A stretch of 64,000 nt of DNA from Mimachlamys varia. Lineage: Eukaryota > Mollusca > Bivalvia > Pectinida > Pectinidae. The notes beneath the pieces were generated by a model that ran no database searches, was not told where the DNA came from, and was given only the letters and a program-made list of their open reading frames with translations. Position 1 is the first letter of the stretch. The number at the start of each line of letters is the position of its first letter. The DNA lies in the NCBI GenBank assembly GCA_947623455.1, contig OX392530.1, positions 1,835,501-1,899,500 of the forward strand, in the 5' to 3' direction. Of this stretch, positions 21,081-31,963 are shown piece by piece. The translations under genes and the position numbers were made by a program.

Positions 21081-22119
21081 AAACGTACAAATGCGAACAT
21101 GCAAGCTTTGTCGCCTCAAAATTTCACAGTCAAGATTCTGACAGTAGTAATTTGATTGGCTAATGCAAAAGGTCATCGGGACATGACCCCCGTAAGTTAT
21201 GTGATTTTTAGTTTGGGTTTTTTAGGTTGGGGAAGCGCGGATGTTACTATGAAGAAAAGGGGAAGTTAACGATCGGTAAAATACACAGTAAAAATCGCCA
21301 CATTTGTATTGTCTAGCAAAGTCGAAGTAGTAAGCGTTTTGCAGACGTTTCCACTCCTCATAGAAAACTAATCCATTAGGCCAACGGCAGACTTTATGTA
21401 CGGTTATAGACAACCCTGTAGACACTGTAATCTGTATGTAGTTTTACGTTTTCCCCATAGACTGACAAGTTGTGGTAAGATATAGAGGAAGACGAGACGA
21501 ATTGGTCGATGTGGTATTATAAAGAGAGGAATACTAAAAGTAGTACACCAGTCGGATTTGAATTTCGTCACCACAAATTGTATCTGTTGAGAAAATGGTT
21601 CTTGCTATAGTTTTGTAAAACGTATAAAAACAGAAACAGACTGATTTCTTACTGTATAATGTTGAAGATAATTTTACAAATGCACATATCATCTGTCCAT
21701 GTTCTACAATTCAATTGTCGTGTTAATCGTCAGACACGTGCGTTACAATGCACGCGAGACGCGAATCCTGTCACGAGATTACGATCACACACGTGCCTGA
21801 CAATGCACGATACGCGTGGCTTTGTCTTGTCCCATCCAAACCAACCTCTCCCCAGCATCTGTACCACAACTATCGCTCCAATTGTTCTTACTAAAAGACG
21901 TGTTCTGCTCACCCGCGAACACCAGGCAGCATGGCACACCTTCCACAGATAGCCATCTCTCCACAGGGCTGCCACAGCGGACGGAATAAATGTCGTAAAG
22001 CTTGCATGTTTTGTAAGATTCGACAAAGATGGCGGTACATGAGTGACCATCCTGATAAATGTGGAGTCGGGAACATAAACAATGAAACAACGCCTCGACA
22101 GCATCACACGTCTGAGAAC

Positions 22120-22626
22120 CACAGGGACCTGAGATTTTGTAATAGCCACAGGGACCCGAGAATTTGTAATAGCCAAAGGGACCCGAGAATTTGTAACAGC
22201 TTGTTTTGGACCAGCACGGGCAATGACGTCAAAACTCATTTCTATGCAGAAAGTAGCAGACGAAAACTTTGAGACACGGACATTTTGCGTGTTTTTTGGA
22301 GGAAATCGAGATAATTTCTGCAAAAGAAGGATACATTAAACGTGCATTTATGAGGTTTTTAAAATAAAAAAAATATCCATCTTTCAAACGGTACCAGCGT
22401 TTTTCTTCGTACCTCAACTAGAAATGTGATTTTTTTATGCAAGAAAAGTAGGTTGGGTCGGTTTTTCGATCTGGAAAGCTTTCCACACTTTAGCCTTTAT
22501 GATCATTGAGGGACATTTTTTCTAAAATTGATTTTAACCCCCCCCCCCTCCATCAAAGTGTAAAATTACTCTAAACACCATAGTTTAGGTCCAAAACTAG
22601 CTGTAATAAATTCGCAGGTCCCTGTG
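22120..22626. mobile_element. Inverted-repeat element with 7-bp target duplication, copy 3
   Basis: Starts CACAGGGACC and ends GGTCCCTGTG, with TGAGAAC directly outside both ends (22113-22119 and 22627-22633). The left end has three tandem copies of a 27-bp head ending TTTGTAATAGC. Interior blocks shared with copy 1 include GGAGGAAAT, TCCATCTTTC, GATCTGGAAAGCTTTCCA and GTCCAAAACTAGCTGTAA. It has no coding capacity. The 7-8 bp duplication and CAGGG near the tip suggest an hAT-like origin. Confidence 0.8.
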
Positions 22627-23004
22627 TGAGAACCAGGCTTGGGTTCTACAACAGCGTAATGTCATGATGGTGACCTGGCGTGTCGCCATGTTTCCAATGA
22701 CCTTACTTCATTTCCAATGTATGCAAATTTTTAAGTTCATGAACTTTCATGACTTACCAATATTACCTAGCAGAATATCAAACCAATAATTTGTATATAA
22801 AATGCGTTATATCTTAGTAACAATAACGAACAAGGCAGTGTACATCCTTCAATATCGGAAACAATACGTTTTAGAAACGATTCTTGATTGTATATCTTCA
22901 TGATCAGAAAAATAATGGACGGCATATTGAGTCAAAGATTCGTCATCCCTATGGTCAAGTGAATAAAAAATGTAAATTATAAAATGCGTTATACGTCTTA
23001 TGAA
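22627..23004. other. Intergenic, nothing clear
   Basis: AT-rich DNA between the element and the satellite. It contains a GCGTTATA block that recurs close to the satellite start. Confidence 0.55.
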
Positions 23005-25170
23005 CAATATCTTAGGATCAATACATTGTATATCTTAGTAGCAATACATTGTATATCTTAGATCAATACATTGTATATCTTAGTATCACTTCATTGTATA
23101 TCTTAGATCAATACATTGTATATCTTAGTATCAATACATTGTATATCTTAGATCAATACATTGTATACCTAAGATCAATACATTGTATATCTTAGTATCA
23201 ATACATTGTATATCTTAGATCAATACATTGTATACCTAAGATCAATACATTGTATATCTTAGTATCACTTCATTGTATATCTTAGATCAATACATTGTGT
23301 ATCTTAGTATCAATAAATTGTATATCTTAGTATCAATACATTGTATATATTTAGTATCAATACATTGTATATCTTAGATCAATACATTGTATATCTTAGG
23401 ATCAATACATTGTATATCTTAGGATCAATACATTGTATATCTTAGATAAATACATTGTATATCTTAGGATCAATACATTGTATATCTTAGTATCAATACG
23501 TTGTATATCTTAAGATCAATACATTGTTTATCTTAGATCAATACATTGTGTATCTTAGTATCAACACATTGTATATCTTAGATCAATACATTGTATATCT
23601 TAGGATCAATACATTGTACATCTTAGTATCAATACATTGTATATCTTAGATCAATACATTGTATATCTTAGTATCACTTCTTTGTATATCTTAGATCAAT
23701 ACATTGTATATCTTAGTATCAATACATTTTATATCTTAGATCAATACATTGTATACCTAAGATCATTATATTGTATATCTTAGTATCAATACATTGTATA
23801 TCTTTAGTATCAATACATTGTATATCTTAGATCAATACATTGTATATCTTAGATCAATACATTGTATATCTTAGATCAATACATTGTATATCTTAGTATC
23901 AATACGTTGTATACTAGGATCAATACATTGTATATCTTAGTATCAATACATTGTATATCTTAGTATCAATACATTGTATATATTTGATCAATACATTGTA
24001 TATCTTAGTATCAATACATTGTATATCTTAGGATCAATACATTGTATATCTTAGATCAATACATTGTATATCTTAGGATCAATACATTGTATATCTTAGT
24101 ATCAATACATTGTATATCTTAGGATCAATACATTGTATATCTTAGTATCAATACATTGTATATCTTAGGATCAATACATTGTATATCTTAGTATCAATAC
24201 ATTGTATATCTTAGTATCAATACATTGTATATATTTGATCAATACATTGTATATCTTAGTATCAATACATTGTATATCTTAGGATCAATACATTGTATAT
24301 CTTAGATCAATACATTGTATATCTTAGGATCAATACATTGTATATCTTAGTATCAATACATTGTATATCTTAGGATCAATACATTGTATATCTTAGTATC
24401 AATACATTGTATATCTTAGTATCAATACATTGTACATCTTAGTATCAATACATTTTATATCTTAGATCAATACATTGTATATCTTAGGATCAATACATTG
24501 TATATCTTAGTATCAATACATTGTATATCTTAGTATCAATACATTGTATATCTTAGGATCAATACATTGTATATCTTAGTATCAATACATTGTATATCTT
24601 AGATCAATACATTGTATATCTTAGGATCAATACATTGTATATCTTAGTATCAATACATTGTATATCTTAGTATCAATACATTGTATATCTTAGATCAATA
24701 CATTGTATATCGTAGATCAATACATTGTATATCTTAGATCAATACATTGTATATCTTAGGAACAATACATTGTATATCTTAGGGTCAATACATTGTATAT
24801 CTTAGGATCAATACATTGTATATCTTAGGAACAATACATTGTATATCTTAGGGTCAATACATTGTATATCTTAGGATCAATACATTGTATATCTTAGGAA
24901 CAATACATTGTATATCTTAGGAACAATACATTGTATATCTTAGGATCAATACATTGTATATCTTAGATCAATGCATTTTATACATGTATCTAAGTATCAA
25001 TACATTGTATATCTCAGATCAATACATTGTATATCTTAGTATCAATGCATTGTATATCTTAGATCAATACATTGTATATCTTAGGATCAATACATTGTAT
25101 ATCTTAGTATCAATACATTGTATATTTCAGGAACAATACATTGTATATCTTAGGAACAATACATTGTATA
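23005..25170. repeat. AT-rich satellite, 22-25-bp unit, about 90 copies
   Basis: The core is CAATACATTGTATATCTTAG with spacers ATC, GATC, TATC, GAAC or GGTC between cores. Blocks of units are repeated: a variant TATATATTTGATC at 23976 recurs at 24227, 251 bp later, with the same order of neighbours. The + strand 135-codon frame at 24954-25361 is a by-product. Confidence 0.95.
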
Positions 25171-26574
25171 TCTCCAGATTTCATATTTTATTATCCCGAA
25201 CGATAATTGTATATCTTAGTAAAGATGGTCAATATTTTACAAAAGATACGTTATATATCTGTGAAACAGTGCTTTATGTCTCAAAAACAATAACTTATAC
25301 AGGACATCCATCCATTTCCTCTGATAGGATCACTGTACGGGACAAACAGTACATGTTTTAAGGTTATCTCCCCTGTATTGTTAATCATCTTTCGATCTTT
25401 AAGTATCTAGTGTATCTTGAAGGTAGCTTTAATTGGCGTGAAACTGTGTCCTGTTGTCTGAGCTAATGGCAGCTTTTTGAATTATAACGGTAGATGGAAC
25501 GCGCTATTCAATAAAATAAAGCTCTGTTACACTAAGTAATAATTAAGTGTTATTCGAGTGGCAACTAAAGAGTTTCAATATATTTCAATGTTCAATGTTT
25601 ATGGTGCCGGTAAAGACTGGTCTCGTTGGCACACACAATGATGTTGGGTGCACTGGTGGCGAGTCCGTTTGATGTCGGTTGCTATCTGCAGCCTTGATCT
25701 GGACCGAGTAGCGACTAGCAGGCGTCCTCGGGTGGCAGACACGCCCAGTTCTCGCTCCAATACACATACAGAATCTGTAGAAAATCAATTTAAACTGTAG
25801 TTGTGTTAACTTAACGAAATGTTCTGTACTTACTTGAAATCATTCAACTTGCATGAGAATTAGATATCTGTACATAAATATGAAAATATGGAGGGTCAAT
25901 GAATTTGGTTATATATTTTTAATCTTTAAATATCGAAATAAATTTGTTAATCTAATACTATATATAAATAAAAAAGAATTACTTTGCTATATCAAGCTAG
26001 CTAGATTTTCAGTTTAATAGGTCAAGGTGTCCATGTCTTGGGAAGCAAAGAGAAATTTCCGATAGCTTTTGAAATTCGATATCCTTAAATAACGACCTAA
26101 ACAGTGTTAAAGGGTACTCGTTACTATATTTATACCTTTTATATGCATATACATAGACCATGGGACCATATAGCTTCTGATACATGTATACGTGTAAAGG
26201 GTGATTCTGAAGTGCACGGTATTACAGTACGGCAGCATCAGTACCAGAGCTTCTCTCCATTAACGTATATATAAACTGCATTTATTTTAACAAAGACGTA
26301 CCTTTTCACTTCTGCATACCTGGGTATTAGGGTATTAACTTAGACGACATGTCTATACTGACATTTGTTTATCTAGTTCGTATTGATATGCATTTTTTAT
26401 ATTATCACATCAGCTTAGATTGTAATAACTTCTTTATTTATGCATTGCAAGTATCAAATTATTATCTACATGTTGTCAAGCGCTTTAGAGTAATTTTACA
26501 AATTATATAGAGCGCTATATAAATGTTGTGCACTATTATTATTCATATCAATCACTCTTGTTGATGCTGACGTT
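25171..26574. other. Intergenic, nothing clear
   Basis: AT-rich apart from a GC-richer segment at about 25600-25760 (67-codon minus-strand frame, no recognised domain). ATTATTATT-type low complexity occurs near 26530. Confidence 0.5.
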
Positions 26575-26740
26575 AGTGCACGGGGTCTTACTGTGAGAGG
26601 AAATCGAAGTACCCGGTCGGGCAGGAGACCCCATTCCTATCCACGTCCGGTCGAGGAATCGAACCCCGGTCGTCTTGGTGAAAGGCGAGTGCGCTCTCCT
26701 TTAGAGGACGTTCGACCGAGCTGCAGTGTCCGGGTGGGTC
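26575..26740 (-). mobile_element. tRNA-derived SINE-like fragment
   Basis: On the minus strand GGGGTTCGATTCC is a good RNA polymerase III B box. It is preceded by GAGAGCGCACTCGCCTTTCA, which resembles an anticodon arm region, and an AGCTCGGTCGAACG block in the A-box position. The T stem is imperfect and no full cloverleaf forms, so it is not a functional tRNA. I see no tail or target duplication. Confidence 0.5.
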
Positions 26741-27224
26741 TACATATCGTGGAACATCTTGACAGCCTTCAGGAAATGTTTATTTAGTACCAAATTTATA
26801 AATGAAAGTTAAGATCCTATTAAAATTTCTTATTGCTTTTTAAAGTTGTCCAGATAGGGCGATTTTGGAGTACGGCTGGTGGCCTTATGGTGGAGAATCG
26901 AGTTTTCCTTTTTCATTCCCTCTCTCTGGTCAAAACACATATCTTCGAACTTTCCGTTTTCAATTCTCTCTCTGGTCAAAATTCGTTTGGTCTAAATTCG
27001 TTATCCTGGGACTATCTGCAGCTGTCGTTAATAATTCTCCCGTGTAATTCGTTGTTTTTCGTGCAAGTTTCCCTCTTCTTTCATTCTCTCTGCTTGCAAA
27101 GTCATTACTTGGTGTTGTAGCTGGCAAACGGGATGGTACGCCAATAAGCAATCGCGCGAGGACGTCTCATGAAAAATGGAGAGAGGTGGTTCCATTTTGA
27201 GGTAGCTACATGTAGATAGAATAG
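26741..27224. other. Intergenic, nothing clear
   Basis: Pyrimidine-rich on the + strand, with repeated TTTCATTCTCTCT and CTCTCTGGTCAAAA motifs. The 95- and 60-codon frames have no domain. Confidence 0.5.
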
Positions 27225-27380
27225 GTTAGGATTTCAGTTCTACAGTAGAGTTTGGGTAGTATAGTTAATATTTCAGTCCTGCAGTACAGTTTGGGTAAAC
27301 TAGTTAAGGATTTCAGTCCTACACCAGAGTTTAGGTAAAATAGTTAAGGATTTCAGTCCTACACCAGAGTTTGGGTACAT
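27225..27380. repeat. 40-bp tandem repeat, 4 copies
   Basis: Units contain GGATTTCAGTCCTACACCAG and AGTTTGGGTAAAATAGTTAA, with the first copy more diverged. Confidence 0.85.
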
Positions 27381-28982
27381 AATGCACGTCCGTCTGACAC
27401 CTAGCACAGACCAGCAACCACATGACACATTGTTGTCTGCCGACTGAGAATTAGGCTGGCATTACAAATCAGATTGCAATCGCGCGCTTCCCTCTGGGAA
27501 ATCAGCTTCAATTTGAGATGCTGGCAAAGTCTGTAAGGCAGTGGGCCCCAAACGAGAAAAGCACCAGTATTTGGAGATCGCGAGTTTTGTACACCCGGTA
27601 CAAAGGAATGATATCCACTAACAACAACAACAACAACAACAGAACACCGAAGTGTCATTAAAACCACATTTCGAACTCGGATGGATAAAACTATGGCAGG
27701 ATGTATAGGGAAAAAGGTAAAATTTACATGAATACAACTGAAACAATCGTTACAAGACGTTGGTTTTCAGCAGGAGGATTATCGCCCGCGTCATAGACGA
27801 TACTTGCCATGTACTTCTTCTGTGGTGCATTGTCGCTCATGTGGCACATCCGGGTGAAACATGTCTCTGTAAATATTGAAAGCTTCATAGGCATCATATA
27901 CAGTTAAAACAGGGGTGCTCACATTGTCAAAGTCGGTTCCAGTCGCTCGTTTATAAAAGTTTTTAGTGAGTATCCTTCGATGACTTGGATTGGTAAGAAG
28001 AGAGAATTTATTGCTCGTCAAGAGTGCATGGCGGGACCATTATGAAAAGTTCCGAACTATGCAGAAACGTCTTTGATTTATGCTGGCGACACAAGGGGAA
28101 TTCGGAGGGGGAAATCACCCAAGGATAAAAAACAGTGCGGATAATATTGTCTTATCAGCTTAAATACAACTGTGGACATTATAGTATTAAATAGTCAGAT
28201 TTTATCGAGTATTCAAACATCAAAGGTTTGTACGACATGGTAAACATCGGCGAGCATTTATCTCAACTGTTAGAAGCTCCGCCTCTTTCTATACCTTAAT
28301 CTAAATCAATATCAGATAAAAGCTAGCTTGCTCACTACCGAATACACCTATTTGCATATTCGGTAGCCCATCCGTCAATCAAAAATATACATACAGGGAA
28401 AAAAACACGAATTGGTGGAAACAGAAAAGTGTCATTACGTTTGATATATGACTATTACAATGCTGGCTGGTTGGACGGCACAGTGTGTGATTGTTTGACA
28501 GTCGAGTCAGTTGGAGCATGTAGCCATGTGCTTTTGTTATGCGCAGACAAGTCTATACTTGCGATGACATTGCGCAGGACGTGAGATACCTCAATAGTTA
28601 TTATTACAGAGAGCGCTCGACTGTATATGTTCACCGTGTATTTGGCGGGTGTCGGGTGAATATCAACATTATACTATGATACATTAAGTGATTGTTAGGT
28701 ACCCGACACATAGTGGAATAGTGGATTTAGTAACCGGTGAAGTTTTTACTTGTACGTAGATTACAGGTATGTGTACAAGTCGTATGTGGTTAAACAGTAC
28801 AGCGGGTTAAAGCTGAGTGTACGACGAGAACACCCACAGAAGTCGGTGTGTAACACATGTGAGGGACGAGATCACACACCCCGGTGACAGTTCTCAGGAA
28901 ACACGGACGATATTTTACTACAAAATGTTGTATTATATATCTAGATATAAGCGGACAAAGTGCATTACTGACATATAACACA
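27381..28982. other. Upstream region of the Ig gene; promoter not identified
   Basis: Holds an (AAC)n microsatellite at 27620-27641. Two minus-strand frames (88 codons at 27401, 76 codons at 27791) have no recognised domain; the second has protein-like composition but no splice context. The promoter and 5' UTR of the Ig gene should lie here or further upstream, but I see no convincing TATA box or initiator. Confidence 0.5.
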
Positions 28983-29046
28983 ATGTACTGGATTTACCTG
29001 AACTACCTGTTAATTATCTGTGTGTGGAGCCTAGCCCCTGGCCACG
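28983..29046 (+). CDS. Ig-superfamily gene, signal-peptide exon
   Basis: Starts at ATG 28983, with A at -3, and encodes MYWIYLNYLLIICVWSLA, PGH and the first base of a split codon before donor GTAAGT (29047). The hydrophobic stretch LNYLLIICVWSLA followed by APGH is a typical cleavable signal peptide on its own exon. The frame continues upstream only to a GTG, so this ATG is the first in frame. The phase-1 donor matches the phase-1 acceptor of the Ig exon at 57185, and I see no other good partner between them. The link across 28 kb is inferred from phase, order and the need for a signal peptide. Confidence 0.7.
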
Positions 29047-29805
29047 GTAAGTTGTCACAAGTTTACTTTTGGTTTCAAAGCAGAACGATTAACGATATTA
29101 TTGATACATTGTAATCTCTCATTCGTATGTACACAAGATACACATAATTTATTTACCTGTGTAGTTACGGCGAAGCTTATCTAGTAATCTACTGTCAATA
29201 GTCGAAATTCCTTAAAATAATAATTGGACAGATTTAGGAATCAGCGGTTTTATCAAAGCACAGAGTACCCTATATAAAGCTACCGTGTGACAGGCGGGTG
29301 TAAACACGAGAAATCTTGCGTTGTTGTAAGTAAATTTCCCCAAACTGGTGACTCAGGTCCTTGATGTGATAAACTTATTTACATACAGTTGATGGTTTTA
29401 TCAAATCGGTGATTTGCCAGTGAATTTGATTGTTGAGACCAACTTCTATCAATTCAATATACTTAACTGGAAATGTCAATATTTGTGTATTAATCTGGTA
29501 ATGTACGATGTGGGACTGATGGCCTGATAAGACTGACCCTGGGTAGTCCACACTCGGAGATAGGACATCCTATTTTTCAGCATAATAAATACATTGGAAT
29601 TATCCTTGAAGTACAATGACTTTATATATCATTTATCCATAATACAAATAATCTATTTAAGAGACTAATGAAAAATAAAAATCTAATATTTTATATTGAC
29701 TGGAAAACTATAATATATCACAAACTTAATTCCGTGAGTATATATATATATCATGGGATATATCGTTCCTAGAATGTTAATTCTAGTACTGTATTAGTCT
29801 ACAGA

Positions 29806-29872
29806 GTCTGCTAAATATTTGGATTGCTGGAAATTGGACTCCCATGGTCAGCAATCCCAATATTTAGCAGAC
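29806..29872. repeat. 24-bp stem, 19-nt loop hairpin
   Basis: GTCTGCTAAATATTTGGATT at 29806 onward pairs with AATCCCAATATTTAGCAGAC ending at 29872. The only stem mismatch is a T opposite G, which would be a G-U pair in RNA. The hairpin lies on the sense strand of the intron. Confidence 0.8.
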
Positions 29873-31931
29873 CATACAGAATCCTTTGGACTGTATATGA
29901 GTCGTCTTAAAAGTAAAAAAAAAACGTTGTGATACGTTCAGCATGTACATTTTTTTGTGGTGAAAATAAAATTTTGATAACAAATATTTTCAAACTCGGC
30001 AAAATTATGAATCTTATTGAAAATATTAATGTATGGGTTATTTATACTGTTTATTTAAAAAAGATAAACAAGAGGTGAACTTATTAAAACCATGTGGAGA
30101 AAGTTTCCGTTTGAAGTCTTGAAAATACATTTTTTTTTTTTTTTAAAGACTGAAGACTGTATTGACAGATCATAGATCAGTGTTGTAAGAAGAAACTATT
30201 ACAGATTTTAATTAGACCACCCATTTTCTTTCCATGAAAAATCGGGGAATTATCTTATTTATAGGAGCAGGTACACTTAATTGACTTTATTGAATGTTAG
30301 GTTGAATACAGTATATATACATTTTGTACGTACATCATGTATATTAATTTTCCATCAAAAAGTGAAAGTGAAAAAAAACATGAATAATGCAGATTTTTGT
30401 TATATATAATTACCTATATTTCAAGCATAGTTATTTCAGTGTGAGAAAATGGATTTGTCCTTGTGACGTTAACAAACAAGTGTTGAGATATAAATCGATG
30501 TTTTAGGGTTTGTGGGGTTTTAGAACACCTTGTATAAAACGACAAGCCTATCAACAAATCTACACATTACAATGTAACACATTCAGTAGATCTAGACCAG
30601 GTTTTTCACACAAGAATTCTGTAAAATAGTGGTATATTATGTCTGACCCAAGGACAGATTGGATTATCAATCGGTACTTTATTACATCATATGTTATATA
30701 GTGCTGGACTACAATTGGCTGTGTGGGAGATCGTAGATCTATAGAGACCCAGATATATCAACAATACATACCCATAATACCTATCTTGTAAAACACAATT
30801 ATAGATAAATATGTCGGTTCTCATCAAAATGGTTTGATTGAATACTAGTTGAGCCTAAAATTAATATGCCTGAATTTGATATTACATAACAGCAATGATT
30901 TGATGCATCAGTATTATCCTTATATACCTAAGCATTAATAATCTGTATTGTACTTACCATGACAGTATCTGCTACCATGATTTATTTAACATTATATATC
31001 ATGTTAGTTTAGAAGAACTTCAGAATATTATTAGATAATTTTATGAGAAAAAACAGATTTCTTAAAAACAACTTATGATTTTCCTCAAAAAGCAGGGATA
31101 TTGATGCAAATATGAAGGGGCCTAGTAGCAAATTGCAATGGCCCCTAAACATTTGTCTGGGCCCCTAGAGTTTTGGATATTTTGCCATTTATTACTACTG
31201 CAACTTCACTTCTGAAAAGAGCTGGGCCCCTAACTCAAAAACAGTGAATTTTATCCTTGAAAAGGAGCCAGTGTGTCCAAATCTTTATGTAGAGAAATTG
31301 AGTTTTAAATGAAACGAACATATCCCAGAAATTGGTCCTGATTAAAAAATTTGCATTATAATTATGCAATTATCACAATTAGAATATCATAAAGACCTTA
31401 TAAGATATATCCATTTAGTTCTGAATTTTTGATATTGTTCATACATTTCATGATATTATGTATGTATGTAGTATAGACTAAATAGGCATCAATATAGGCC
31501 ATACAAACTATACATTTTTTTCCTCGAGATGGTAGATCTACAAGGTACAGGGCATTGGGTATTTTTATGTATCTATAAAGACCTTGGTTCTAGTTGGTGT
31601 ATCTGTAAGACATTGGGTATTTCTATGTATCTATAAAGACCTTGGTCCTAGTTGGTGTATCTGTATAAGGGCTAAAGTTTAATAGATCCTTATAAGGCCG
31701 TAGATTGGAGTAATCTCGGCCATTAAGTAATGATTAAGGTCAATATAGATTTACAGGTTACAACAGATTATATCTCAAGCTATTTTTGTCTGTGTTTAAA
31801 TAGGTGATGAGCAGATAAAAAACTTTTGTGACATAGTTCTTTGAAACCGGTAAACTGGCGGTAGTATTCGGGTAGTAGGAACCTTGGACCGTGTTTGTGG
31901 AGATGTTGAGATAGTGGCACTGTAAGGAGGT

Positions 31932-31963
31932 GGGGGGGCGGGGGGGGGGGGGGGGGGGGGGGG
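31932..31963 (+). repeat. G-rich tract, G7-C-G24
   Basis: Seven G, one C and 24 G on the + strand of the intron. Confidence 0.9.

Larger units (their letters stand above)
20608..22119. other. Intergenic with two hairpins and a GC-richer segment
   Basis: Contains perfect stem-loops at 20901-20937 and 21031-21080. About 21720-22110 is richer in GC than its surroundings and is open in long stretches on both strands (a 197-codon minus-strand frame to 22323, 97- and 113-codon + frames). None shows a domain I recognise, and the long minus frame runs into the neighbouring mobile element. An old transposon or exon remnant is possible. Confidence 0.5.

Noticed and set aside
23005..25170. CRISPR array
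   Set aside because: Repeats are contiguous with 1-5-base spacers, not unique spacers of regular length, and the DNA is animal.
24954..25361. 135-codon + strand frame
   Set aside because: Mostly the 22-25-bp satellite read in frame; the non-repeat tail has no domain.
26575..26740. Functional tRNA gene on the minus strand
   Set aside because: Good B box but no complete cloverleaf or acceptor stem; better read as a SINE fragment.
27791..28021. 76-codon minus-strand frame with protein-like composition
   Set aside because: No recognisable family, no clear donor or acceptor and no neighbouring exon; too short to support.
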